Below, piece after piece: positions 1-9,139 of a DNA stretch of 64,000 bases. The DNA is from JAEEJA01 sp036343175 (GTDB lineage: Bacteria; Bacillota; Clostridia; Lachnospirales; Lachnospiraceae): the NCBI GenBank assembly GCA_036343175.1, contig JAZASR010000008.1, forward strand, positions 1-64,000. The letters are read 5' to 3'. Made by a program: the position numbers and the translations under genes. The notes below the pieces were generated by a model. It was not told the DNA's origin, searched no databases, and saw only the letters and a program-made list of their open reading frames with translations. Numbering within the stretch: position 1 is the stretch's first letter; the number at the start of each line of letters is the position of its first letter.

Positions 1-245
1 AAACTGATAATGTCGACTGCTTTGCAATGAAAGCTTATACAGCTGGCTATTTTGCAGGGAAACTGATAATGTCGACTGCTTTGCAATGAAAGCTTATACA
101 GCTGACTATTTTGCAGGGAAACTGAAAATGTCGACTGCTTTGCAATGAAAGCTTATACAGCTGGCTATTTTGCAGGGAAACTAATAATGTCGACTATTTT
201 GCAATGAAAGCTTATACAGCTGGCTATTTTGCAGGGAAACTGATA
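1..245. repeat. Tandem repeat, about 59-bp unit, four copies
   Basis: The phrase AAACTGATAATGTCGACT recurs at 1 and 60 and, with small changes, twice more, each time followed by GCTTATACAGCTGGCTATTT. The array runs off the left edge, so its true length is unknown. It has no convincing ORF, and from its end to about 440 I see only AT-rich non-coding sequence. Its role is unknown. It resembles the other intergenic arrays of this region in style but not in sequence. Confidence 0.85.
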
Positions 246-442
246 ATAACGGCTATTTTGCATCAAAGCTGATAATGCCTGGCTGTTTGATGGTTCCTCT
301 CTTTTTATTTTTTACAACTTTCTCTGTGCCGGCAGATAGGCGCTTTGAGCAAGAATTATCTGCATTCATTATCCGTATTATATAACTAATCCAGATAATA
401 ATTCACAGTATTTAATAACAAAAAACATGTATTTTACCATAA

Positions 443-480
443 ATGTATAGGCTACATTTGATTTTAAATAAACTATACAT
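443..480. repeat. Solitary inverted repeat related to hairpin array A
   Basis: The arms ATGTATAG (443-450) and CTATACAT (473-480) are the outer 8 bp of the stem used in the three hairpin arrays, here with a longer, AT-rich loop. It lies just upstream of array A and may be a diverged founder or a decayed unit. Confidence 0.6.
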
Positions 481-505
481 GTTATTGTTTTGTGATTAAG
501 AAAAA

Positions 506-990
506 ATGTATAGGTAAAGTGGAAAAGGCTGAAACCTATACACGAACTGCAATCAGAAAATTCAAGGTGTGTATAGGTTGAGTCTGTAAAGTGGAAACCT
601 ATACACGAACTGCCAATTGAAGAGAATCAAGGTGTGTATAGGTTGAGACTGTAAGGTGGAAACCTATACACACAATGTTAGGCGACAAAAATATATCGTG
701 TATAGGTTGGGCCTGAAAAATAGCAACCTATACACGATACACCAAGAGGAAGAATCATGGTGTGTATAGGTTGAGACTGTAAGGTGGAAACCTATACACA
801 CAATGCCAGGCGACAAAAATATATCGTGTATAGGTTGGGCCTGAAAAATAGCAACCTATACACATAATGCCAAATGGAGAGAATCAAGGTGTGTATAGGT
901 TGAGTCTGTAAAGTGGAAACCTATACACGAACTGCCAATTGAAGAGAATTAAGGTATGTATAGATTGAATGCAAAAACCAGAATATATAT
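506..990. repeat. Hairpin array A: seven to eight inverted-repeat units
   Basis: Units of about 64-66 bp each hold GTGTATAGGTT, a loop of about 15-18 nt, and AACCTATACAC. Left arms start at 506 (partial), 569, 634, 698, 762, 826 and 891, with a decayed unit near 956. Matching right arms start at 533, 596, 661, 725, 789, 853 and 918. There are two loop types, GAGTCTGTAAAGTGGA and GGGCCTGAAAAATAGC, each travelling with its own spacer. The pair of units 634-735 is nearly repeated at 762-863, a sign of higher-order duplication. Spacers are repeated too, so this is not a CRISPR array. The same stem occurs in arrays B and C. Confidence 0.9.
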
Positions 991-1000
991 ACAACATAAG

Positions 1001-1110
1001 TGATCATGGCAAAGCCAGGTTACAAAAAGATTATTGCAAAGCCAGGTTATGAAAAAGATCATGATAAAGCCAGGTTACAAAAAGATCATGGTAAAACTAA
1101 GTTAAAATCC
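1001..1110. repeat. Short tandem repeat, about 27-28 bp
   Basis: The core AAAGCCAGGTTA starts at 1011, 1038 and 1066, between AAGATCATG-like segments, with a degenerate fourth copy. It sits between hairpin array A and the thl promoter. No coding potential is apparent. Confidence 0.7.
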
Positions 1111-1166
1111 AGATAAATTTTACTAATGAATGGCGATTTTATGCGATTTTATACAAAAGAAACATC

Positions 1167-1195
1167 TTGCACTGGTTTATCATTTATTGTAATAT
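1167..1195 (+). promoter_or_regulatory. Candidate sigma-A promoter of the butyrate operon
   Basis: TTGCAC (1167-1172) and TAATAT (1190-1195) are 17 bp apart, close to the vegetative consensus, about 80 bp upstream of the thl start. It lies just after the repeat arrays and is the best promoter match before thl. This is a pattern match only. Confidence 0.5.
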
Positions 1196-1273
1196 TATCA
1201 TATGTAATTCCGCGCATTTTGCCTGCGGAGATTATTAAGCTGTTTAAAATATCATTACAGGAGGAAAATTAAA

Positions 1274-2464
1274 ATGGCAAGAAAAGTTGTAATAGCTGGA
1301 GCATGCCGTACAGCTATCGGTAAGATGGGTGGCGGACTTTCCACTACACCGGCTGCAAAGCTTGGCGAGATCGTTGTTAAGGAAGCTCTTAAGAGAGCTG
1401 GAGTTCCTTCAGATGCAGTAGATATGGTTTATTTCGGATGTGTTATCCAGGCTGCACAGGGACAGAACGTAGCACGTCAGGTATCTATCAACGCAGGCTT
1501 ACCTGTAACTACACCAGCAGTTACATTAAACGTGGTATGCGGCTCAGGTCTTGAGTCTGTAAACACAGCAGCAAGACTTGTAGAGTCTGGTGAAGCAGAC
1601 GTTGTTATAGCAGGCGGCTGTGAGAACATGTCAATGGCTCCTTATGCACTTACAAAGGGCCGTTTCGGTTACAGAATGAATAACGCAGAGATCGTAGATA
1701 CAATGGTCAACGATGCACTTACAGATGCATTCAATCATTATCATATGATGATCACAGCCGAGAATGTTGCTGAAAAGTGGGGACTTACACGTGAAGAGCT
1801 TGATGAGTTCTCAGCTAACTCACAGCAGAAGTGCGAGAAGGCTATGGCTGAAGGCAAGTTCAAGGACGAGATTGTTCCTGTTGAAGTAAAGCAGAAGAAA
1901 AAGACAGTTATTTTCGATACAGATGAAGGTCCTCGTGCAGGTCAGACAGTTGAGATACTTTCCAAGCTTAAGTGCTGCTCAGGTAAGGAAGGCGGCGTAG
2001 TTACAGCTGGCAACGCATCAGGTATCAATGATGGTGCAGCCGCTATGGTTATCATGAGTGAGGAAAAGGCTAAAGAGCTCGGTGTTAAGCCTATGGCTAC
2101 ATGGGTTGGCGGAGCACTTGGCGGCGTAGATCCTTCGATCATGGGTGTTGGACCTGTTGCTGCAGTTAAGAAGCTCTGCGCCAAGAAGGATCTTAAGGTT
2201 GAGGATTTCGACCTCATCGAGGCAAATGAAGCATTTGCAGCTCAGTCCGTTGCAGTTGCCAAGGAGCTCAAGTTCGATATGAGCAAGGTTAATGTAAACG
2301 GCGGCGCTATCGCACTTGGCCATCCTGTTGGAGCATCCGGTGCCCGTATCCTTACTACACTCCTTTATGAGATGCAGAAGAGACCTGAGGTCAAGAAGGG
2401 TCTTGCAACACTTTGTATCGGCGGCGGTATGGGATGTGCCTGCGCTGTAGAAAAGTATGAGTGA
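1274..2464 (+). CDS. thl: Acetyl-CoA C-acetyltransferase (thiolase)
   Basis: It condenses two acetyl-CoA to acetoacetyl-CoA, the first step of butyrate formation in the cytoplasm. At 396 residues it has the normal length of a degradative/biosynthetic thiolase. The nucleophilic Cys89 lies in NVVCGSG, NEAFAAQS is present, the catalytic His is in GHPVGASGAR near residue 350, and the second catalytic Cys is in LCIGGGMG near 381. An AGGAGGA ribosome site just upstream fixes the ATG. It is the first gene of the cluster thl-crt-hbd-bcd-etfB-etfA, and all the partners needed to reach butyryl-CoA follow. Nothing is missing or truncated. The identification is firm; that acetyl-CoA rather than a longer substrate is used is inferred from the operon. 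Confidence 0.96.
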   Translation: MARKVVIAGACRTAIGKMGGGLSTTPAAKLGEIVVKEALKRAGVPSDAVDMVYFGCVIQAAQGQNVARQVSINAGLPVTTPAVTLNVVCGSGLESVNTAARLVESGEADVVIAGGCENMSMAPYALTKGRFGYRMNNAEIVDTMVNDALTDAFNHYHMMITAENVAEKWGLTREELDEFSANSQQKCEKAMAEGKFKDEIVPVEVKQKKKTVIFDTDEGPRAGQTVEILSKLKCCSGKEGGVVTAGNASGINDGAAAMVIMSEEKAKELGVKPMATWVGGALGGVDPSIMGVGPVAAVKKLCAKKDLKVEDFDLIEANEAFAAQSVAVAKELKFDMSKVNVNGGAIALGHPVGASGARILTTLLYEMQKRPEVKKGLATLCIGGGMGCACAVEKYE

Positions 2465-2590
2465 TTATTGGCCGCAAATGAATGATCGGCGATAAATCTG
2501 CTGTTTTTGCTGGAAATATCGCCAGATGTTCACATTCCCAAAAAGGAATGGCAATAAATTTCAATATATTATATAGATCGAGGTTTCATA

Positions 2591-3379
2591 ATGAAGTACG
2601 TTACATATGAAGTAAAGAACGAGAATGTTGGTATCATTACCATTAATCGTCCTGAGGCCCTTAATGCGCTCAATTCAGAAGTACTTGATGACATCAGCGC
2701 CGCATTTGACGGTGTTGACGTAAATGTCATCAGATGCCTGATCCTTACCGGTGCCGGCGAGAAGTCATTTGTTGCCGGAGCTGATATAGGGGAGATGAGT
2801 AAGCTTTCAAAGGCTGAAGGAGAAGCATTCGGCAAGAAGGGAAATGATCTGTTCTTAAAAATCGAGAATTTCCCGATCCCTGTCATTGCTGCAGTTAATG
2901 GATATGCACTTGGCGGAGGATGCGAGATCTCACTTTCATGTGATTTCCGTATTGCTTCTGAGAATGCTGTGTTTGGCCAGCCTGAGACAGGTCTTGGAAT
3001 CACACCTGGTTTCGGCGGTACTCAGAGACTTGCCCGTACGATCGGCAAGGGCATGGCTAAGCAGCTTATTTATACAGCAAGAAATATCAAGGCAGATGAG
3101 GCTCTTCGCGTAGGACTTGTTAATCAGGTCGTACCTATAGCTGATCTTATGCCAACAGCAGAGAAGCTTGCGTCAACGATCGCACGCAACGCTCCGATAG
3201 CTGTCCGCCACGCTAAGGAAGCCATTAACAAGGGCTATGAGACAGACATTGCTTCCGGTGTTGTTATCGAGGAGAAACTCTTCGGAGACTGCTTCGAGAC
3301 AGAGGATCAGAGATATGGAATGGAAGCTTTCCTTAATAAGGTAAAGGGTCCGGACAAAAAGCCATTTGTGAACAGATAA
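2591..3379 (+). CDS. crt: 3-hydroxybutyryl-CoA dehydratase (crotonase)
   Basis: It dehydrates 3-hydroxybutyryl-CoA to crotonyl-CoA. The 262 residues cover the complete enoyl-CoA hydratase/isomerase fold. The N-terminal INRPEALNALN and the ADIGEM segment supply CoA-binding and oxyanion-hole residues, and GYALGGGCEI with FGQPETGLGITPGFGGTQRL near residues 105-145 contains the catalytic glutamates. It lies about 125 bp downstream of thl; a weak GAGG-type ribosome site precedes the ATG. The substrate is inferred from position, since crotonases are similar in sequence. A tandem-repeat spacer separates it from hbd. Confidence 0.94.
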   Translation: MKYVTYEVKNENVGIITINRPEALNALNSEVLDDISAAFDGVDVNVIRCLILTGAGEKSFVAGADIGEMSKLSKAEGEAFGKKGNDLFLKIENFPIPVIAAVNGYALGGGCEISLSCDFRIASENAVFGQPETGLGITPGFGGTQRLARTIGKGMAKQLIYTARNIKADEALRVGLVNQVVPIADLMPTAEKLASTIARNAPIAVRHAKEAINKGYETDIASGVVIEEKLFGDCFETEDQRYGMEAFLNKVKGPDKKPFVNR

Positions 3380-3394
3380 TAAAGTCCTTTTCCC

Positions 3395-3560
3395 AGGTTA
3401 AGAAAAACGTTAGATTTTCTTTTCTCAGGTTAAGAAAGAACGTTAAATTTTCTTTTCTTAAGTTAAGGAAAAACGTTAAATTTTCTTTTCTCAGGTTAAG
3501 GAAAAACGTTATATTTTCTTTCTCTAAGTTAAGGAAAAACGTTAAATTTTACATGTCTTA
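3395..3560. repeat. Tandem repeat, about 33-bp unit, five copies
   Basis: Units of the form AGGTTAAGGAAAAACGTTAAATTTTCTTTT fill the start of the crt-hbd spacer. There is no ORF and no strong hairpin. The rest of the spacer to 3672 holds only the hbd ribosome site, AGGAGG, near 3659. Confidence 0.85.
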
Positions 3561-3672
3561 TCATGTTAATATAATTCAGGTAAATTGCTGTGTGTGCATT
3601 TGTGGTTCTGACATCATTTCAGAACTGCAATTACATGCGGCTGTTATGCTTTTATAAAGGAGGATTTATAAA

Positions 3673-4515
3673 ATGATAGTAGGAGTTATTGGTGCCGGCA
3701 CAATGGGTTCCGGTATAGCTCAGGCTTTCGCTCAGACAGAGGGTTATGAAGTTTGTCTCTGCGATATCAAAGAAGAGTGGGCTGCTAACGGCAAGGCTAA
3801 GATCGAGAAGAGTCTTTCCAAGAGAGTAGCTAAGGGTAAGATGGAGCAGGCAGCTGCAGACGCTATCCTTGCAAGGATCAAGACAGGTACAAAGGAGATC
3901 TGCACAGACTGCGACCTTATCGTTGAGGCTGCTTTCGAGGATATGAAGGTTAAGCAGGATACATTCAAAGAGCTTCAGAATATCGTTAAGAAGCCTGACT
4001 GCATCTTCGCATCCAACACATCATCTCTTTCGATCACAGAGATCGGCAAGGGTCTTGACAGACCTCTGATCGGTATGCACTTCTTCAACCCGGCTCCGGT
4101 TATGAAGCTCATAGAGGTCATCAGAGGCGAGAATACAACAGATGAGATGAACAACAAGATCATTGAGATCTCAAAGGAGATCGGCAAGACACCTGTTCAG
4201 ATCAATGAAGCTGCCGGTTTCTGCGTTAACAGACTCCTTATCTCCATGATCAACGAAGCATGCTATGAAGTAATGGAAGGCGTAGCTTCTGTTGAAGATA
4301 TCGATACAGCTATGAAGCTTGGCTGCAACCACCCAATGGGACCACTTGAACTTGGTGATTACATCGGCCTTGATATCTGCCTTGCTATCATGGATGTCCT
4401 TTACAATGAGTTCGAGGATTCCAAGTATCGCGCTTGCCCTCTTCTCCGTAAGATGGTTCGTGCCGGCAAGCTTGGCAGAAAGACCGGCGTAGGCTTCTAC
4501 AATTATAATAAATAA
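3673..4515 (+). CDS. hbd: 3-hydroxybutyryl-CoA dehydrogenase
   Basis: It reduces acetoacetyl-CoA to 3-hydroxybutyryl-CoA with NAD(P)H, between thiolase and crotonase. The 280 residues match the usual 280-285. The N-terminal Rossmann motif GAGTMGSG starts at residue 7. The catalytic set is visible as Ser114-Asn115 in ASNTSS, His136 in MHFFNPAPVMKLIEVI with its partner Glu near 148, and a conserved Asn in the FCVNRLL segment. The C-terminal helical dimerisation domain ends GRKTGVGFYNY, as in clostridial Hbd. AGGAGG lies upstream. Its separation from crt and bcd by repeat-filled spacers of about 290 and 415 bp is unusual for this operon, which is normally compact. Confidence 0.96.
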   Translation: MIVGVIGAGTMGSGIAQAFAQTEGYEVCLCDIKEEWAANGKAKIEKSLSKRVAKGKMEQAAADAILARIKTGTKEICTDCDLIVEAAFEDMKVKQDTFKELQNIVKKPDCIFASNTSSLSITEIGKGLDRPLIGMHFFNPAPVMKLIEVIRGENTTDEMNNKIIEISKEIGKTPVQINEAAGFCVNRLLISMINEACYEVMEGVASVEDIDTAMKLGCNHPMGPLELGDYIGLDICLAIMDVLYNEFEDSKYRACPLLRKMVRAGKLGRKTGVGFYNYNK

Positions 4516-4529
4516 TGATCGGCATTATT

Positions 4530-4735
4530 AAGCATATATAAGAATCGATCATCGGCCTAAATAAGCTTATGTAAATGAGCAATAATCGATCATCGGTCTG
4601 AATAAGCTTATGTAAATGGGCAGTAATCGATCATCGGTCTGAAAGAGCTTATGCAAATGGGCAGTAATCGATCATCGGCCTGAAAGAGCTTATGCAAATG
4701 GGCAATAATCGATCATCGGCCTGAATAAGGCTGTT
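4530..4735. repeat. Tandem repeat, about 41-bp unit, five copies
   Basis: Units of the form ATCGATCATCGGTCTGAATA followed by AGCTTATGTAAATGGGCAGT recur every 41 bp, for example at 4585 and 4626. Shorter repeats of GCGTTTAAATATGCTGAT follow at about 4790-4835. No gene is visible between hbd and bcd. Confidence 0.85.
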
Positions 4736-4931
4736 CGTAAGCATACATCTGTATATTTGCCAATGTGATCATGTGTTTAAATGTGTGATTATGCGTTTAA
4801 ATATGCTGATGCGTTTAAATATGCTGATGCTTTTAAGGGTGCTTTATGCTGATATTATTTCGATATGCAAGTCAGCAAGGCTGGCTATGATATATATTTT
4901 TAAAATCTATGAAAGGTGGTAATTCGTAACA

Positions 4932-6092
4932 ATGGATTTCACATTAGACAACAAGCATGAGATGTGCAGACAGATGTTCCAGGAATTCGCTGAAACAGAA
5001 GTTAAGCCGCTTGCTAAAGATGTAGATGAAACAGAGAAATTCCCAAGAGAGACAGTTGAGAAGATGGCTAAGGCCGGATTCATGGGAATCGCTGTTCCTA
5101 AGGAATATGGCGGACAGGGATGCGATCCGCTCACATATGTAATGGCTGTTGAGGAGCTCGCTAAGGTATGCGGTACTACAGCTGTTATTCTTTCAGCTCA
5201 CACTTCACTCTGCTGCGATCCTATCATGAACTATGGTACTGAGGAGCAGAAGCAGAAGTTCCTTGTGCCTCTTGCAAAGGGAGAGAAGCTCGGTGCATTC
5301 GCACTTACTGAGCCAGGCGCAGGTACAGACGCTCAGGGCGCTCAGACAAAGGCCGTATTTGATGAAGCTGCAAATGAGTGGGTACTCAACGGTTCAAAGT
5401 GCTTCATTACAAATGGTAAGGAAGCTGATATTTACGTAATCATCGCAGTTACAGATCACGTACTTGACAAGAAGGGCAGAAAGAAGAAGAAATTCTCAGC
5501 ATTTATCGTTGAGAAGGGAACTCCTGGATTTACATTCGGTACAAAGGAAGAGAAGATGGGTATCAGAGGTTCTGCTACTTATGAGCTTATCTTCCAGGAC
5601 TGCAGAATACCTGCTGACAACCTCCTCGGTGTTCGCGGCAAGGGCTTCAATGAGGCTATGCACACACTTGATGGCGGCCGTATCGGTATCGCTGCTCAGG
5701 CACTCGGACTTGCTGAAGGAGCTCTTGATCGTACAGTCGAGTTCACAAAGGAAAGAAAGCAGTTCGGACGTTCTATCGCTCAGTTCCAGAATACACAGTT
5801 CCAGCTCGCTGACATGGCTACAAAGTGCAAGGCTGCTCAGATGCTCGTTTATCGTGCTGCTGAAGCTAAGAAGAATCAGCAGAGATTCTCTGTTGAAGCT
5901 GCTATGGCTAAGCTCTGCGCTGCAGAGGTCGCTATGGAAGTTACCACAAAGGCTGTTCAGCTCCACGGCGGCTACGGTTACACCCGTGCTTACGAAGTTG
6001 AGCGTATGATGCGTGATGCCAAGATCACTGAGATCTATGAAGGTACAAGCGAAGTTCAGAGAATGGTTATTTCTGCTGATCTGCTCAGCTGA
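4932..6092 (+). CDS. bcd: Butyryl-CoA dehydrogenase
   Basis: This FAD enzyme reduces crotonyl-CoA to butyryl-CoA. With EtfAB, clostridial homologues couple this to ferredoxin reduction (flavin bifurcation). The 386 residues span the whole acyl-CoA dehydrogenase family: an N-terminal helical domain, the FALTEPGAGTD and FITNG flavin-binding segments of the middle domain, and a C-terminal domain with the catalytic base Glu370 in IYEGTSEVQR. That Glu position is typical of short-chain enzymes such as Bcd. etfB and etfA follow in the same direction. The last 40 bp of the gene begin a 75-bp unit that is repeated downstream. Confidence 0.96.
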   Translation: MDFTLDNKHEMCRQMFQEFAETEVKPLAKDVDETEKFPRETVEKMAKAGFMGIAVPKEYGGQGCDPLTYVMAVEELAKVCGTTAVILSAHTSLCCDPIMNYGTEEQKQKFLVPLAKGEKLGAFALTEPGAGTDAQGAQTKAVFDEAANEWVLNGSKCFITNGKEADIYVIIAVTDHVLDKKGRKKKKFSAFIVEKGTPGFTFGTKEEKMGIRGSATYELIFQDCRIPADNLLGVRGKGFNEAMHTLDGGRIGIAAQALGLAEGALDRTVEFTKERKQFGRSIAQFQNTQFQLADMATKCKAAQMLVYRAAEAKKNQQRFSVEAAMAKLCAAEVAMEVTTKAVQLHGGYGYTRAYEVERMMRDAKITEIYEGTSEVQRMVISADLLS

Positions 6093-6241
6093 TCTACAGA
6101 CACTCTGGATCTGTGAGGCATAAGACAAGTTCAGAAAATGATTATTTCTGCTGATCTGCTCAGCTGATCTACAGACACTCTGGATCTGTGAGGCATAAGA
6201 CAAGTTCAGAGAATGATTATTTCTGCTGATCTGCTTAGCTG
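6053..6241. repeat. 75-bp tandem duplication of the bcd 3' end
   Basis: AGTTCAGAGAATGGTTATTT at 6053 recurs at 6128 and 6203, exactly 75 bp apart, so the last codons of bcd and its stop are copied about 1.5 further times. The copies contain small substitutions. They look like remnants of a duplication that copied the end of the gene, not like independent genes. Confidence 0.9.
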
Positions 6242-6287
6242 ATGCAGGCTGTATCGATCTTTAAAGATCATAGTGCTTGATATGAAA

Positions 6288-6440
6288 AATTATCTGGCCT
6301 GATGGAGTTAATTGTAATTTGGTTGCATTTCCTGACTCGATGGAGTTTATTGTAATTTGGTTGCATTTCCTGGCTCGATGGAGCTAATTGTAATTTGATT
6401 GCATTTCCTGACTCGATGGAGTTTATTGTAATGAAATATT
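6288..6440. repeat. Tandem repeat, about 38-bp unit, four copies
   Basis: GATGGAGTTTATTGTAATTT followed by GGTTGCATTTCCTGACTC recurs about every 38 bp (6301, 6339 and later). It lies in the bcd-etfB spacer. No ORF or known element is recognised. Confidence 0.8.
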
Positions 6441-6529
6441 GATTAACAATAGAAGGCAGAAGCTATATAAGCATCAGAGATATAATCATAAAAGATATTA
6501 GCATTAGCTATAAAATGCATAATCAATAA

Positions 6530-6935
6530 AGTCATATGCAGAAAAACATTTGTTGAAAACACATATAATAAAGGCATATGCAGAAAAACATTTGTTTAAA
6601 ACACATATAATAAGGCATATGCAGGAAAAACATTTGTTGAAAACACATATAATAAAGGCATATGCAGAAAAACATTTGTTTAAAACACATATAATAAGGC
6701 ATATGCAGGAAAAACATTTGTTGAAAACACATATAATAAGGCGTATGCAGGAAAATATTTGTTGAAAACACATATAATAAAGCATATGCAGGAAAACATT
6801 TGTTGAAAACACATATAATAAAGCGAATGCAGGAAAAGGCATAAGCGATAAAAATATATGTGAAAAACATATGCGAAAACAGGCATAAGCGATAAAAACA
6901 TATGTGAAAATTAGCATAAGCGATAAAAAAGCAAT
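6530..6935. repeat. Tandem repeat, 42-44-bp unit, about eight copies
   Basis: ACACATATAATAAAGGCATA with TGCAGAAAAACATTTGTTGA recurs across the spacer, ending in shorter GCATAAGCGATAAAAACATA units. It creates spurious open frames on both strands because the unit is low in stop codons, but these have no ribosome sites and read only as repeats. Together with the two arrays before it, it stretches the bcd-etfB gap to 870 bp. Confidence 0.85.
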
Positions 6936-6962
6936 TATTACAAAATTAAGGAGTAAAAAGCC

Positions 6963-7757
6963 GTGAATATCATAGTATGTATTAAGCAGGTACCTGATAC
7001 CAAGGGCGGAGTTCAGTTCAACCCTGATGGTACCTTAAACAGAGCTGCCATGCTTGCTATCATGAACCCGGATGACAAGGCAGGACTTGAAGCAGCCCTT
7101 AGAATCAAAGATTCACGTGACGACGTTAAAGTCACAGTAGTTACAATGGGTCTTCCAAAGGCTGAAGCTATCCTTCGTGAAGCATTAGCTATGGGAGCTG
7201 ACGATGCGATCCTCATCACTGACCGTGTACTCGGCGGTGCTGATACATGGGCTACATCACAGACTATCGCAGCAGGTATAAGAAACCTTGATTACGATCT
7301 CATCATTACAGGCCGTCAGGCTATCGATGGTGATACAGCTCAGGTTGGCCCTCAGATCTCTGAGCATCTTGGACTTCCTCTTATTTCCTATGCTGAGGAG
7401 ATCAAGGTTGCTGACGACGGCAAGAGCGTAGAAGTAAAGCGTCAGTTCGAGGACAGATATCACAAAGTAAAAGCACAGCTTCCATGTGTCATCACAGCTC
7501 TTTCAGAGTTAAATAAGCCTCGTTATATGACACCAGGCAGAATCTTCGACGCATTTGACCAGGAGATCACAGTCTGGGGCAGAAAGGATCTTAAGGATCT
7601 CGATGACGGAAATATCGGTCTTAAGGGATCTCCTACAAAGATCGCAAGAGCTTCTGATAAGGTCAGAAAGGGCGCAGGCGAGAAGAAGACAGATCTCGAT
7701 GCATCCGGAGCAGTTGACTATATCATGAGCAAACTTGAAGAGAAGCACGTTATTTAA
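6963..7757 (+). CDS. etfB: Electron transfer flavoprotein beta subunit
   Basis: This is the AMP/FAD-binding small subunit that passes electrons to butyryl-CoA dehydrogenase. The 264 residues follow the EtfB pattern: an N-terminal MNIIVCIKQVPDT, the NPDDKAGLEAALRIKD segment, the AMGADDAILITD and GADTWATS nucleotide-binding parts, and GRQAIDGDTAQVGP. The start codon is GTG, chosen because AAGGAG lies about 12 bp before it and the protein begins exactly as its homologues do. etfA follows after 27 bp. Bifurcating Etf in butyrate producers keeps an extra FAD in this subunit, but I cannot decide from reading alone whether this one bifurcates. Confidence 0.95.
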   Translation: MNIIVCIKQVPDTKGGVQFNPDGTLNRAAMLAIMNPDDKAGLEAALRIKDSRDDVKVTVVTMGLPKAEAILREALAMGADDAILITDRVLGGADTWATSQTIAAGIRNLDYDLIITGRQAIDGDTAQVGPQISEHLGLPLISYAEEIKVADDGKSVEVKRQFEDRYHKVKAQLPCVITALSELNKPRYMTPGRIFDAFDQEITVWGRKDLKDLDDGNIGLKGSPTKIARASDKVRKGAGEKKTDLDASGAVDYIMSKLEEKHVI

Positions 7758-7784
7758 TTTATAAAGGAAAAGTGGTGATAAATA

Positions 7785-8849
7785 ATGACAATGACAGAAG
7801 ATCAGATCAAGGAATATAAAGGCGTATTTATATTCGCTGAACAGGTAGATAATAAGATAAGCAAGATATCTCACGAACTTCTCGGTGAAGCCGCTAACCT
7901 CGCTAAGGCACTTGGCCAGGATGAAGTAACAGCAGTCCTCATCGGAAGCGATGTAAAGGGTCTTGCAGATGAGCTTGCTGAGTATGGTGCAACACGTGTT
8001 ATCGTTTGTGATGACCCTGAGCTTAAGGATTATCGTACAGAGCCTTATGCACACGCACTTTCATCAGTTATCAATGAATACAAGCCGGAGATCATGCTCG
8101 TTGGCGCAACAGCTATTGGCCGTGATCTCGGCCCTAGAGTATCGGCAAGAGTTGCTACAGGCCTTACAGCAGACTGTACAAAGCTTGAGATCGCTGATTT
8201 CCCGATCAACCCGGTTCCAGGCAAGGAGCAGAAGCACAATCAGCTCCTCATGACACGTCCTGCATTCGGCGGCAACACTATTGCTACTATTGCATGTCCT
8301 GACAACCGTCCTCAGATGGCTACAGTTCGTCCGGGCGTTATGCAGGCTATCGATCCTAAGAAGGGTGCTAAGGCAGAAGTTATCGAGACTTCTTATGAGT
8401 ACAAGCCTGATAACAAGTACACAGAGATCCTTGACATAGTTAAGTCAGTAGCTTCAACAGTTGATATCCAGTCCGCAAAGATTCTTGTATCAGGCGGCCG
8501 TGGAGTTGGTTCCAAGGAGAACTTCAAGATCCTTCAGGACCTTGCAGATGTACTTGGCGGAACAGTTTCATGCTCACGTGCAGTTGTTGATAATGGCTGG
8601 ATGCCAAAGGAGCTTCAGGTAGGTCAGACAGGTAAGACAGTTCGTCCTAACGTATATTTCGCAATCGGTATCTCAGGCGCTATCCAGCACGTAGCCGGTA
8701 TGGAAGAGTCAGACATCATCATCGCTATCAACAAGGATGAGGATGCTCCGATCTTTGACGTAGCTGATTATGGTATCGTTGGTGACTTAAACCAGGTAGT
8801 ACCAAAGCTCACAGAAGCTATCAAGCAGTATCAGGCAGCAAATGTATGA
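7785..8849 (+). CDS. etfA: Electron transfer flavoprotein alpha subunit
   Basis: This is the large Etf subunit, which completes the Bcd-EtfAB complex. It has 354 residues. The N-terminal half holds the pseudo-nucleotide domain (GATAIGRDLGPRVSARVATG). The C-terminal FAD domain shows VSGGRGVGSKENF, SRAVVDNGW, QVGQTGKTVRPNVY, IGISGAIQH and IIAINKDEDAPIF in order, all standard FAD-contact segments. Two ATGs 6 bp apart (7785, 7791) are possible starts; the first has the better-spaced GTGGTG-type site. It is the last gene of the operon; a strong intrinsic terminator follows about 210 bp later. Confidence 0.95.
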   Translation: MTMTEDQIKEYKGVFIFAEQVDNKISKISHELLGEAANLAKALGQDEVTAVLIGSDVKGLADELAEYGATRVIVCDDPELKDYRTEPYAHALSSVINEYKPEIMLVGATAIGRDLGPRVSARVATGLTADCTKLEIADFPINPVPGKEQKHNQLLMTRPAFGGNTIATIACPDNRPQMATVRPGVMQAIDPKKGAKAEVIETSYEYKPDNKYTEILDIVKSVASTVDIQSAKILVSGGRGVGSKENFKILQDLADVLGGTVSCSRAVVDNGWMPKELQVGQTGKTVRPNVYFAIGISGAIQHVAGMEESDIIIAINKDEDAPIFDVADYGIVGDLNQVVPKLTEAIKQYQAANV

Positions 8850-9060
8850 TTCTTCGAAGTTGACTATTCAATCTGCAGTGTGATGAGGAACGGTAGAGTT
8901 CCCATATGATCTGTGGATGATGAGTCGATAATGAAAACACAGCCTGGAAATTATTGCTGGAACTGATATAAATAATATACAGGCCTGATAATCATTGCTG
9001 AAACTGGTATATATTTTTGATTTAACCTGTTGGGTGGAAGTTTTATATATTTGAGTATAT

Positions 9061-9099
9061 AATCCCCAGGACCGGTATTCCGGTCCTGGGGATTTTTTT
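9061..9099 (+). terminator. Strong intrinsic terminator of the butyrate operon
   Basis: A perfect 15-bp stem (9061-9075 with 9080-9094), the four-base loop TATT and a run of T. It ends the transcription unit and separates etfA from hairpin array B. Confidence 0.93.
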
Positions 9100-9139
9100 A
9101 CTTTTTATTAGTCACCCTTCGTCAGTAGTTGAATCTGGT

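Noticed and set aside
506..990. CRISPR array suggested by regularly spaced palindromic repeats
   Set aside because: The spacers are themselves repeated with the units, the period includes a repeated loop and spacer, and no cas genes are near.
5496..6203. 235-codon open frame on the minus strand over the end of bcd
   Set aside because: It lies opposite the well-conserved bcd coding sequence and runs into the duplicated gene end; no motif supports it.
6504..6917. Open frames on both strands in the bcd-etfB spacer
   Set aside because: They are products of the 42-44-bp tandem repeat: low complexity, no ribosome site, and several overlapping frames at once.
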